A stretch of DNA of 56,295 bases from an uncultured Afifella sp. (GTDB lineage Bacteria; Pseudomonadota; Alphaproteobacteria; Rhizobiales; Afifellaceae): positions 1-56,295 of the forward strand of contig CAMYKZ010000039.1 of the NCBI GenBank assembly GCA_947259045.1, read 5' to 3'. The position numbers were made by a program, and so were the translations under genes. The notes below the pieces were generated by a model, which saw only the letters and a program-made list of their open reading frames with translations, searched no databases and was not told the origin of the DNA. This document shows, one piece after another, positions 1 through 7,462 of the stretch (its first letter is position 1; every line of letters begins with the position of its first letter).

Positions 1-582
1 GCGGTGATTGCCGGATATGCAATCGGCTGTTTCAGCGGCTTTGCGGTTGCCGTGCTGGTCGACAGGGTCGGGTTTCTCAAACGCGGTCTGATGCCGATCG
101 GCAATCTGATGTCGGCGCTGCCGATCATCGGCGTCGCGCCGATCATGGTGATGTGGTTCGGCTTCGACTGGCAGTCGAAGGCGGCGGTTGTGGTGGTGAT
201 GACCTTCTTCCCGATGCTGGTCAATTCGGTGGCCGGGCTGAACGCCACCGGCACGATGGAGCGTGACCTGATGCGCACCTATGCAGCCGGCTACTGGCCG
301 TCGCTGGTCAAGCTTCGCATTCCAGCCGCATTGCCTTTTATTTTCAACGCGTTGAAGATCAATTCCACACTGGCTCTGATCGGCGCCATTGTGGCGGAGT
401 TTTTCGGCACGCCGATCGTCGGCATGGGATTTCGCATCTCCACGGAAGTGGGGCGGATGAATGTCGACATGGTGTGGGCGGAAATCGCGGTCGCGGCTCT
501 GGCCGGATCAGCGTTCTACGGATTGGTGAGCCTGATTGAGCGGGCATTCACATTCTGGCACCCGTCCTATCGTTCAGGATAG
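1..582 (+). CDS. ABC transporter permease, 5' truncated
   Basis: This is the C-terminal part, about 193 residues, of an inner-membrane permease of the BPD_transp_1 (SsuC/TauC/ThiX-like) family; whole members are about 250-290 residues, so the true start lies left of the window. Several hydrophobic segments alternate with short loops. A cytoplasmic EAA-type loop is visible (TYAAGYWPSLVKLRIP followed by ALPFIFNALKI), which is where the ATPase docks. The gene ends 24 bases before a binding-protein gene on the same strand, so the two form one uptake operon whose ATPase gene is presumably further left. The substrate cannot be read from the permease. The family call is strong. Confidence 0.9.
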   Translation, partial: AVIAGYAIGCFSGFAVAVLVDRVGFLKRGLMPIGNLMSALPIIGVAPIMVMWFGFDWQSKAAVVVVMTFFPMLVNSVAGLNATGTMERDLMRTYAAGYWPSLVKLRIPAALPFIFNALKINSTLALIGAIVAEFFGTPIVGMGFRISTEVGRMNVDMVWAEIAVAALAGSAFYGLVSLIERAFTFWHPSYRSG

Positions 583-606
583 GGGCCCAAAAAAGGAGAG
601 AGAAGT

Positions 607-1602
607 ATGAAGACATGGATTACAGCACTCGGTCTTGCGCTGGCGCTTGGTGCGTCGGCCGGGGCATCGCCGGCATTGGCCGCCGACAAGGTGACATTGC
701 AGCTGAAATGGGTCACCCAGGCCCAGTTCGCAGGCTATTATGTCGCCAAGGAGAAGGGCTTCTATGACGAGGTCGACCTCGATGTTGAAATCAAGCCCGG
801 CGGCCCGGACATCGCGCCGCCTCAGGTGATCGCCGGCGGCGGTGCCGACGTGGTCATCGACTGGATGCCTTCCGCCCTGGCGTCGCGCGAAAAGGGCGTG
901 GCGCTGGTCAACATCGCGCAGCCGTTCAAGAGCTCCGGCATGATGCTGACCTGCCGCAAGGATACCGGCATCACCAGCCCTGACGACTTCAAGGGCAAGA
1001 CGCTTGGCGTCTGGTTCTTCGGCAATGAATATCCGTTCCTGTCGTGGATGTCGCAGCTCGGCATTGCAACCGATGGCAGCGATGGCGGCGTCACGGTTCT
1101 GAAGCAGGGCTTCAACGTCGATCCGCTCCTGCAGAAGCAGGCCGACTGCATCTCCACCATGACCTACAATGAATATTGGCAGGTGATCGATGCCGGCATC
1201 GCAGAAGACGATCTGATCGTTTTCAAATATGAGGACGAGGGTGTTTCAACGCTTGAGGACGGGCTGTACGTGCTGGAAGACAAGCTCGACGATCCGGCGT
1301 TCGTCGACAAGATGGCGCGTTTCGTCAAGGCATCGATGAAAGGCTGGGCCTGGGCGCGGGAGAACTCAGATGAAGCCGCGATGATCGTTCTCGACAATGA
1401 CGAGACCGGCGCGCAGACGGAAAAGCACCAGAAGCGGATGATGGGCGAGATCAACAAGCTGACGGAAGGTTCCGACGGTTCGCTTAATATCGATGACTAC
1501 GAGCGCACGGTCCAGACATTGCTGAAGGGCGGTTCCGATCCGGTCATCACCAAGACGCCGGAAGGCGCCTGGACCGACAAGGTCTCGAAGATGGCGATGT
1601 AA
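607..1602 (+). CDS. ABC transporter substrate-binding protein, NMT1/THI5-like
   Basis: A periplasmic solute-binding protein of 331 residues. It begins with a Sec signal peptide (about residues 1-25, cut after ALA) and continues with an NMT1/THI5-like type 2 binding fold: LQLKWVTQAQFAGYYVAKEK near the mature N-terminus and the conserved PGGPD loop about 30 residues later. Family members bind pyrimidines such as the thiamine precursor HMP, aromatic sulfonates, nitrate or related small molecules. A good ribosome site (AGGAG, 594-598) sits 8 bases before the ATG. It follows the truncated permease and ends at a terminator, so it is the last gene of the operon. A second NMT1-like protein lies at 10595. 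The exact ligand is unknown. Confidence 0.9.
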   Translation: MKTWITALGLALALGASAGASPALAADKVTLQLKWVTQAQFAGYYVAKEKGFYDEVDLDVEIKPGGPDIAPPQVIAGGGADVVIDWMPSALASREKGVALVNIAQPFKSSGMMLTCRKDTGITSPDDFKGKTLGVWFFGNEYPFLSWMSQLGIATDGSDGGVTVLKQGFNVDPLLQKQADCISTMTYNEYWQVIDAGIAEDDLIVFKYEDEGVSTLEDGLYVLEDKLDDPAFVDKMARFVKASMKGWAWARENSDEAAMIVLDNDETGAQTEKHQKRMMGEINKLTEGSDGSLNIDDYERTVQTLLKGGSDPVITKTPEGAWTDKVSKMAM

Positions 1603-1631
1603 GCTGGAATTCGGCGCAACATCAAAAACAG

Positions 1632-1660
1632 ACGGGAGGCTTGCGGGCCTCCCGTTTCTC
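1632..1660 (+). terminator. Rho-independent terminator after the binding-protein gene
   Basis: A perfect 9-bp stem (ACGGGAGGC at 1632-1640, its complement at 1647-1655) with a 6-base loop is followed by a T-rich tail (TTCTC). It begins 29 bases after the stop codon of the binding-protein gene, the expected place to end that operon. It could also serve the minus-strand gene ending at 1672. Confidence 0.75.
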
Positions 1661-1671
1661 GTTCGGCTGGC

Positions 1672-2043
1672 CTACTCAGGCTTGTCGCAGACGTAGGTCC
1701 GTTTGACGCCGTTTGAAATCTTCGTCTGATAACAGTCCAGAACGATCTGCGTGCTGCCGGCAATCCGCATTGCGACCGGTTTGCAACTGCAATCTTCCCT
1801 GACCGGCAAGGCAAAATTCTTCTTGGGATTACACTCGAATGCCGAGGCGCCGATGACGTAACAGTAACCGCGGCGGTTTTGATTTGAATCTGAATCGCCT
1901 GCACCGCGGTCGTTCATTTCGGTCTGCGGGTTTCCGCCATTGCCGCCCCTGTTGCCTGCTCCTGCCCGCTGGGCGTCTGCCGCAAACGTGCTGCCGGCAA
2001 TGATTGCCAGGCTGAGAAGGGTCGTGATTGTCTTGGTACGCAT
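1672..2043 (-). CDS. Small secreted cysteine-rich protein, unknown function
   Basis: A protein of 123 residues that I do not recognise. It has a clear signal peptide (MRTKTITTLLSLAIIAGSTF, cleavage near AADA), then a Gly/Asn-rich linker, then a compact C-terminal part with six cysteines (YC, EC, DC, SC, DC, VC), enough for three disulfides in the periplasm or outside. I chose the ATG at 2043 because a GGAG sits 7 bases upstream; an in-frame GTG 12 bases earlier is possible. It is transcribed alone, convergent with the ABC operon and downstream of the beta-barrel gene on the same strand. No catalytic motif is visible. Confidence 0.6.
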   Translation of the reverse strand: MRTKTITTLLSLAIIAGSTFAADAQRAGAGNRGGNGGNPQTEMNDRGAGDSDSNQNRRGYCYVIGASAFECNPKKNFALPVREDCSCKPVAMRIAGSTQIVLDCYQTKISNGVKRTYVCDKPE

Positions 2044-2130
2044 ATCCGTCTCCACAAGGTTGATGATCCGATGTGGAGTAAGACGCGCCCTCAGGGCAAA
2101 AGGTTCACACTTTCTTAACGATCTTTATCA

Positions 2131-3231
2131 TCAGAACCGGACCGCGACCTGGCCGCCGAATGTGCCGGCAAAGTAGTCCGAGCGTGCAATGCCGGCGATA
2201 TCCGCCTTGATGCTTGCGGAAACCGACTGGCTCATCTGCGCGTTCAAGCCGCCCAGGAGCCGGATGTCGAAGGGATCCAGTTTGGCGCCGCCGACACCGC
2301 CGGACAGGCCGGAGGTATAAAATTCCCACTCTGCATTGACGCCGATCCAGGGTTCGATCGTGCGAACGTCGTCGAGGAATCTGGTGTGTCCGACCTGAAT
2401 GCCGGCAATGGCCACCGCGCTGTCCAATGTCCGGCTCGGTGTTGTTACGAATCCATTGAAATAGCTGTCCTGATCGTCCCGCGACCATGCCAGTCCGACG
2501 GTTGGAGAATAGCGCCAGGCATCGCGGAACCAATAGCCGGTCAGATTGGCGGCGGCCTGCAGGCGCTGTGAATCAAAGCTGCCGGAAGCACCGAATTCGG
2601 TGACGTCGTTGTCGGCCTGGCTCCAGATCAGCATCGCGTCCGCGACGATATTCTTGGTAATCGCCGAGCCGGCATAGACACCAACGCCATAACCGTGGCT
2701 TTTCAGCGTGCCGGGGCCGAACCGGGTATCGAAATCGACATGCTCCGTGTTGACCAGAATGCCGATCACACTTGCGTCGCCAATGGCCCGGTCCACCCCA
2801 AGGGATGCGACGAACATCGGTCCGTCATAGCCGGAAACCGGATGCGAGCGGTCCGAATAAACAAAACTGCTGTCAAACCAGGCGTTCCAGTTCATGGCCG
2901 GGTCATTTGTTGCTAGACTGACGCTGTCTCCGGCAAGAGCCTGTGCGGCAGGATCATCGGTCTGAGCCGATGGGGCATATTGGCTTGCGCTGCCGGCGGG
3001 CGTGCCGTCCGGCGCAAGGCGTGTTCCGACGATGCTGCTGACGGTCCTAGACAGGCGAAGCGTGGACTGAACCTGAGACTGTCCGAAAATCACACTGGAT
3101 TCACCGAAATCCTTGGTGAAGATCGCGCCGGTGGAAATCGCGGCCGCGGAGGTTTTGGATTGTGACGATGCGATCGCTGTCTGGAAAAAATACACCGGCA
3201 AAAGCAACAAGAACGGTAGGATTTTTTTCAT
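2131..3231 (-). CDS. Outer-membrane beta-barrel protein, autotransporter-like
   Basis: A protein of 366 residues with a signal peptide (MKKILPFLLLLPVYFF, cut near AIAS) and a long stretch of alternating polar and aromatic residues typical of outer-membrane beta-strands. It ends in phenylalanine (QVAVRF), the usual C-terminal signal for barrel assembly by Bam. It resembles the autotransporter beta-domain family but has only about 90 residues before the barrel, so there is no large passenger. The gene is divergent from the ECF sigma factor gene across a 291-base gap, so it may be a target of that envelope-stress regulator, but this is inferred from position only. No enzymatic motif is seen. Confidence 0.7.
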   Translation of the reverse strand: MKKILPFLLLLPVYFFQTAIASSQSKTSAAAISTGAIFTKDFGESSVIFGQSQVQSTLRLSRTVSSIVGTRLAPDGTPAGSASQYAPSAQTDDPAAQALAGDSVSLATNDPAMNWNAWFDSSFVYSDRSHPVSGYDGPMFVASLGVDRAIGDASVIGILVNTEHVDFDTRFGPGTLKSHGYGVGVYAGSAITKNIVADAMLIWSQADNDVTEFGASGSFDSQRLQAAANLTGYWFRDAWRYSPTVGLAWSRDDQDSYFNGFVTTPSRTLDSAVAIAGIQVGHTRFLDDVRTIEPWIGVNAEWEFYTSGLSGGVGGAKLDPFDIRLLGGLNAQMSQSVSASIKADIAGIARSDYFAGTFGGQVAVRF

Positions 3232-3472
3232 TGTGATTCCCGCAGGTTACGCATCGGCACTGTCATACCGAACACTCATCATCAAAGTGCCCGGAGCCAA
3301 TTTAAAGCAAATTTTCCGTAAATGGCAGGAATTCGTGGCAATTTGTCCGGAATCCGGTGATAATTGACGTAATGTGTCGCTTTTGCGTCACACTATTTCG
3401 CTTCCGACACCCACGAAAGACCGCCCGTAATCCGGTTCTGTACGATAGAAAAGAAATAAAAGCGCTGCTATT

Positions 3473-3497
3473 GAACCTTTTCCACCCTCCTCACGTC
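3473..3497 (+). promoter_or_regulatory. Candidate ECF-type promoter for the sigma factor operon
   Basis: GAACC at 3473-3477 and CGTC at 3494-3497 are separated by 16 bases and lie 26 bases before the sigma factor ATG. GAAC at -35 with CGTC at -10 is the general form of promoters read by ECF sigma factors, and these factors often transcribe their own gene. The match is short, so this is a plausible autoregulatory promoter rather than a proven one. Confidence 0.4.
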
Positions 3498-3522
3498 GAA
3501 ACAACAGATGGCAAGATGAAAT

Positions 3523-4083
3523 ATGTCTGATCAAGGCGATCGCGAACTGATCGCACGTATCGCGAAAAAGGATGCAACCGCCGTTCAGGCGCTCTTCACC
3601 AGCCATCAAACGCGAATCTTCCGCTTTATCATGCGGCTGGTTCGCAACGAGGCGATAGCCGAGGAGTTGTGCAATGAAGTGTTTCTGGAAGTCTGGCGAA
3701 AGGCTGGCACCTACAAGGGCCAATCCGCCGTCACGACATGGCTTCTGTCGATTGCACGCAACAAGGCTATCAGTCAGCTTCGCAAGCGCGCCGAAAGCGA
3801 GCTTGACGAGACAAAAGCTGCGCAAGTGCCAGACGGTCAGGATACGCCGGACGTTGAATACGCCAAGCAGAACAAGGCGGAAATCATGCGCTCCTGCATC
3901 GACCAGCTGTCACCCGCTCACAAGGAGATCATCGATCTCGTTTACTATCAGGAGAAGGCTGTCAATGAGGTCAGCGAGATCCTGGATATTCCACCGGCAA
4001 CGGTGAAAACGCGAATGTTCTACGCCCGCAAGCAACTGACAGAATCGTTTCGCGCGGCAGGAATTGAACGAGGGTGGCCATGA
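3523..4083 (+). CDS. RNA polymerase ECF-type sigma factor
   Basis: An extracytoplasmic-function sigma-70 family protein of 186 residues, the usual size. Region 2 runs from about residue 25 to 95 (LFTSHQTRIFRFIMRLV through TWLLSIARNKAISQLRKR) and binds the -10 element and core polymerase. Region 4 covers about 125-180 (LSPAHKEIIDLVYYQEKAV, then the helix-turn-helix around IPPATVKTRMFYARKQL) and reads the -35 element. There is no region 3 and no C-terminal extension. Its stop overlaps the start of the anti-sigma gene as ATGA, so the two are co-translated. It probably responds to an envelope signal through that partner. The specific ECF group cannot be fixed by eye. Confidence 0.93.
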   Translation: MSDQGDRELIARIAKKDATAVQALFTSHQTRIFRFIMRLVRNEAIAEELCNEVFLEVWRKAGTYKGQSAVTTWLLSIARNKAISQLRKRAESELDETKAAQVPDGQDTPDVEYAKQNKAEIMRSCIDQLSPAHKEIIDLVYYQEKAVNEVSEILDIPPATVKTRMFYARKQLTESFRAAGIERGWP

Positions 4084-4754
4084 GTGAAAATGTTATGAAA
4101 ACGCCGGAATTCGAGGAAGCGGAGCTTCTTTTACCCTGGTATTCGACCGGCACATTGTCGGACGCCGAAATGAAGATCGTCGACGCCTGGCTGGCGGAAC
4201 ATCCGGAGGCCAATGACAGGCTGGCGGCTGTGCGCGAGGAAATGCATCTGACGATCGAGGGCAATGAAGCCATCAGGGCGCCAGGCGTTGCCGGGATGAA
4301 CCGGCTGATGGCCGACATTGCCGCCGAAGGCGATGCCCGTGTCCAGTCTGCCGGATTTTTTGAACGGATCGGCGGGTTCCTGACCGGCCTGTCGCCGCAG
4401 GCGATGGGCATGGCGACAGCCGCCTGTCTCGGTCTGCTGATTGTCCAGGCGGCCGTGATCGGTTCGTTTGTCGGTGGAAATGATAGTGGAAGCGGTCAGA
4501 TCTCTCCCTACACGACTGCGACCGGCGAACCGGTTCCAACCGGTCCGATGGCGCTGGTGCAGTTTCAGGATACGGCGACCGTCACCGCGATCAGCGATCT
4601 GTTGAGCGAAAACAAGGCGACGATCATCAGCGGCCCCAAGCCGGGTGCCCAATACAAGGTGGTATTCGCCGAGGATGCCGACCTGGACACGATGATCGCT
4701 AACCTTCTTCAGCAGTCGGATGTCGTAAAGAGTGCTTTACGCGGCGGAAAGTAG
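4080..4754 (+). CDS. Membrane anti-sigma factor with extracytoplasmic C-terminal domain
   Basis: A 224-residue anti-sigma factor. The cytoplasmic N-terminal part (about 1-105) has the acidic helical character of anti-sigma domains (EAELLLPWYSTGTLSDAE, then an AEHPEANDRLAA segment) but lacks the HxxxCxxC zinc motif. One membrane helix lies at about 108-130. After a flexible linker, residues 155-221 form a small alpha/beta domain containing ISGPKPGAQYKVVFAED and MIANLLQQSDVVKSAL. Its strand-helix-strand layout resembles the subtilisin propeptide/I9 inhibitor fold; this likeness is my inference. The next gene is a subtilisin-like protease, so the tail could be its target or inhibitor. ATG at 4080 overlaps the sigma stop; an earlier in-frame start at 4074 is less likely. 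Confidence 0.8.
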   Translation: MSENVMKTPEFEEAELLLPWYSTGTLSDAEMKIVDAWLAEHPEANDRLAAVREEMHLTIEGNEAIRAPGVAGMNRLMADIAAEGDARVQSAGFFERIGGFLTGLSPQAMGMATAACLGLLIVQAAVIGSFVGGNDSGSGQISPYTTATGEPVPTGPMALVQFQDTATVTAISDLLSENKATIISGPKPGAQYKVVFAEDADLDTMIANLLQQSDVVKSALRGGK

Positions 4755-4782
4755 TATAGTGAACGCCTCGGGAGTTGTGGTG

Positions 4783-6297
4783 ATGTCAAAATTCGGACGA
4801 ATTACGCTTGTTGCCTGCTTTGCGGCTCTTGGCGCAGAGGCATCGTCAACAGCCGCGCTGGCGCAGAATTATTCGGTCGCACGGCCGACGCCGAACCGCG
4901 TGACCCCGACGCGGAGAATGCCGCCGGCGATCATCAAGATACCGGTGCCTCCGGTCAAGATCGTCCGTCCGACAAAACCGCCCAAGGACGTGAAGGAAGT
5001 ACCGCCGCAGCCGGCAGCGCAACCACAACCCACGCCACCGCCGCGTCGCACCGCGGAGCCGCCGCCGCCGCGCCGCGTGCCGGTCGCGCTGGTGCCGCCG
5101 TCACGGTCTCCGGAAGCCAGACCGGATTTCTTTCCCGAAGAACAGGGCGACCATCCTCTGGCGCTGTTCCTTGCCGGCGCCTACCAGCCGAATATCGTTC
5201 TCGTCGCCGTTCCGGCCGGAGCACCGGTTGACGGTGTCGCAAACGACAATGATCTGACCGTCGAGGACCAACTGTCGGCCGGACTGCTGCCGTTCGACCT
5301 CTACCGGCTGCGGCTTGGCAACGGACAGCAGGTGCACGAAGTTGTCGATGCGCTCGGCGCAAACCAGGGCGTCATCACGGCGACGCCGAACTTCATCTAT
5401 ACCGCACAGGGTCAGGTCAAGGCGGCCTCATCCATGCAGTTTGCACCGCAGCGGATGCATGTCACCGAGGCGCACAAGATTGCCACGGGCAATGCGGTCA
5501 AGGTGGCGATCATCGATACCGGCATCGATGACCATTCCGAACTGGCCGGTTCGGTGATACAGAGGTACGACGCCGTCGACGCCGCAGCCGATGCGTCCTA
5601 CCGACACGGCACGGCCATGGCCGGAGTTATCGCCTCCAAGAACCAGCTTCTGGGCATTGCGCCGAACGTCAGCATTCTGTCCGCCCAGGCCTTTGCGCCG
5701 CCAAAATCCGGCAGCAGCGCATCCGGAACGACATTCGCCATCATCAAGAGCATGGACTGGGCCTACAAGGCCGGCGCCCGGGTGTATAATCTGAGTTTCG
5801 CCGGGCCGAAAGACCCGGTCCTGATCCGGGCCCTCGATGCGCTTGCCGACTATAATACGATCATGATCGGTGCTGCCGGCAATGCCGGTCCGGGCAAGCC
5901 GCCGGCCTATCCTGCCGCCCATAAAGGGGTCATAGCGGTGACGGCAACGGATCAGAATGACGGGCTCTACACGATGGCCAACAGGGGCGCTTATGTCGCG
6001 GTTGCGGCACCCGGCGTCGATATCCTCACCACGACACCGGGTGAAGGGTATGAGTTCATGTCCGGCACGTCGATCGCCACAGCCCATATCACCGGCGTCG
6101 TCGCACTGGTGCTTGAGCGCCATCCCGACCTGAAGGCAGACGCCATGGCGCAGCTTCTGGCCAATGCCTCAATCGATCTGGGCGAGCGCGGTTTCGATAC
6201 GGAATTCGGCGCCGGACTGGTGGATGCCATGAAGGCGCTGGAGTCCGGTAACGCCCTGGCGGATATCAGCACCGGCGGCCTGACAGCCCGCAAGTAG
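4783..6297 (+). CDS. Secreted S8 (subtilisin-like) serine protease
   Basis: A 504-residue exported subtilase. It has a signal peptide (MSKFGRITLVACFAALGAEA, cut near ALAQ), a Pro/Lys/Arg-rich linker to about residue 110, a propeptide-like section ending near TPNFIY, and the peptidase domain. The catalytic triad is visible: D245 in IIDTGID, H275 in RHGTAMAGV and S430 in SGTSIATAH, with oxyanion N367 in AAGNAGP. I chose ATG 4783 because GGGAG (4770-4774) lies 8 bases upstream and the signal peptide then starts correctly; a longer frame reaches back to 4732 inside the anti-sigma gene. It follows the sigma/anti-sigma pair by 28 bases on the same strand and probably works in that pathway. A paralogue lies at 8967. 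Confidence 0.92.
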   Translation: MSKFGRITLVACFAALGAEASSTAALAQNYSVARPTPNRVTPTRRMPPAIIKIPVPPVKIVRPTKPPKDVKEVPPQPAAQPQPTPPPRRTAEPPPPRRVPVALVPPSRSPEARPDFFPEEQGDHPLALFLAGAYQPNIVLVAVPAGAPVDGVANDNDLTVEDQLSAGLLPFDLYRLRLGNGQQVHEVVDALGANQGVITATPNFIYTAQGQVKAASSMQFAPQRMHVTEAHKIATGNAVKVAIIDTGIDDHSELAGSVIQRYDAVDAAADASYRHGTAMAGVIASKNQLLGIAPNVSILSAQAFAPPKSGSSASGTTFAIIKSMDWAYKAGARVYNLSFAGPKDPVLIRALDALADYNTIMIGAAGNAGPGKPPAYPAAHKGVIAVTATDQNDGLYTMANRGAYVAVAAPGVDILTTTPGEGYEFMSGTSIATAHITGVVALVLERHPDLKADAMAQLLANASIDLGERGFDTEFGAGLVDAMKALESGNALADISTGGLTARK

Positions 6298-6408
6298 TTC
6301 CGATGAGCGAGGCAGGCCTGTCGTCGCAAAGAGTGATGCCTCGAAGGGACACGGAACGGCGGAACTGCATTGCCAAGGCGGGAATTCTCTGGCCGATACC
6401 GGTTTTAT

Positions 6409-6768
6409 TCAACCTGGCTGAACCGTAATCTCGGCCTTCATTGCCGGATGAAACCGGCAGAAATAGTTCGGCGACATATCCGGTCTGACCGTGAGGCTTC
6501 GTTTTTGCCCCTTGCCGATCGATCCGGTATCCCAGCTCCCGTCGCGTGCGGTCGCTGTGTGGGGAACGATATCGTTGTTGATCCAGGTGATCGTGTCACC
6601 CGGTCTGACCTCCAGTCTGGCCGGTTTGAAGCTGAACCCGGTTATCTCGATCAGATGATTCGCCGGCTGTGTTTTGCCGGCATCGGACGGGTCGGTAAAG
6701 AACGCCGTGACAGCTATTGCTGCCACGGCGCCCAGCAGGACGGAACGTCTTGTCATGCGGACACTCAC
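6409..6768 (-). CDS. Periplasmic cupredoxin, amicyanin/pseudoazurin-like blue copper protein
   Basis: A 119-residue exported cupredoxin. Residues 1-30 form a signal peptide with MTRRSVLLGAVAA, which could use Sec or Tat. The mature domain has the full type 1 copper set: H70 in NDIVPHTAT, then C104, H107 and M110 in FCRFHPAM. Such proteins carry single electrons between periplasmic redox partners; an oxidase or dehydrogenase partner is not evident here. The GTG start overlaps the stop of the upstream DUF4142 gene by 3 bases, so they are co-translated; an ATG 12 bases inside is an alternative start. It converges on the S8 protease gene across a 111-base gap. Confidence 0.88.
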   Translation of the reverse strand: MSVRMTRRSVLLGAVAAIAVTAFFTDPSDAGKTQPANHLIEITGFSFKPARLEVRPGDTITWINNDIVPHTATARDGSWDTGSIGKGQKRSLTVRPDMSPNYFCRFHPAMKAEITVQPG

Positions 6769-7298
6769 TTGAGGGCCGCGACCATGTTTTCCGCGTGGCC
6801 TTCATGGGCCTTGAAAATCGTCAGGCCGGTTTCGAACAGAGCCCTGACCTCGCCGTTTTCAATATTCGGGATAAACGTCTTTTCGACAAGCTCGTTGACC
6901 GCTTTATGGTAAGCGAGTTCATTCTCCGCATAGCGTTTGTCGAAAGCGGCGCCGCGCAGCCTGCTCATTTCGTCGACAACCTGTTCGGCGTTTGCCTGCA
7001 GGGACCGGCTGAGAAAATTATCTTCCGGCTGAGCGTTCAGCTTCGCCAGCAGAGCAAGAGCCTGCTCGTTCACGGCGCTATGATCGCGGATCATGGTTTG
7101 TGCAAACTCGCGCACCGCCGGGTTGCCGGACAGCGCAAGGGCCAGATGGGCGTAGCGAATGTCGATATTGTCGGCGACATAGGCCACATGGGCAATCTCA
7201 AGATCGTTCAGATCGGCCGCTGAATCGGCCGTTGCGGGTCCCGCGGTCATCATGACGGCAGTCGTAAGCGCCAACAAAGTCTGCGTAATTTTCATCAT
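6765..7298 (-). CDS. DUF4142 periplasmic four-helix protein
   Basis: A 177-residue protein with a signal peptide (MMKITQTLLALTTAVMMTAG, cut near ATA) followed by a helical domain matching the DUF4142 family. Typical elements are DLNDLEIAHVAYVADNID, FAQTMIRDHSAVNEQALALL and the later FKAHEGHAENM. Conserved histidines and acidic residues suggest a ferritin-like bundle that could bind metal, though no function is established for the family. I chose ATG 7298 because GAGGA lies 5 bases upstream; the frame extends to a TTG at 7313. It is the first gene of a two-gene unit with the cupredoxin and is divergent from the AraC regulator gene, which may control it. Confidence 0.8.
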   Translation of the reverse strand: MMKITQTLLALTTAVMMTAGPATADSAADLNDLEIAHVAYVADNIDIRYAHLALALSGNPAVREFAQTMIRDHSAVNEQALALLAKLNAQPEDNFLSRSLQANAEQVVDEMSRLRGAAFDKRYAENELAYHKAVNELVEKTFIPNIENGEVRALFETGLTIFKAHEGHAENMVAALK

Positions 7299-7373
7299 CG
7301 TGTCCTCGTGCAATATTTCGGATGTTGCTCAACCGTTGCGTTGATGCATGGACACTGAACAACAATAGATGCG

Positions 7374-7431
7374 TTTGATGAATGATCAAAATAACAAAAT
7401 TCTTGATCAAAAGTTCGAAATTTATCATAAT
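7374..7431 (+). promoter_or_regulatory. Promoter with repeated half-sites upstream of the AraC gene
   Basis: A TTGATC -35 (7403-7408) and a CATAAT -10 (7426-7431) are 17 bases apart and point at the AraC gene. A perfect 9-base direct repeat, TGATCAAAA, occurs at 7383-7391 and 7404-7412, exactly 21 bases apart (two DNA turns), with the second copy covering the -35. A further inverted TTTGAT sits at 7374-7379. Direct half-sites on one helix face are what AraC-type dimers bind, so autoregulation and control of the divergent DUF4142-cupredoxin genes are likely but inferred. Confidence 0.5.
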
Positions 7432-7462
7432 CTACGGTGATTACGTCAAGAAACGGTGCACG

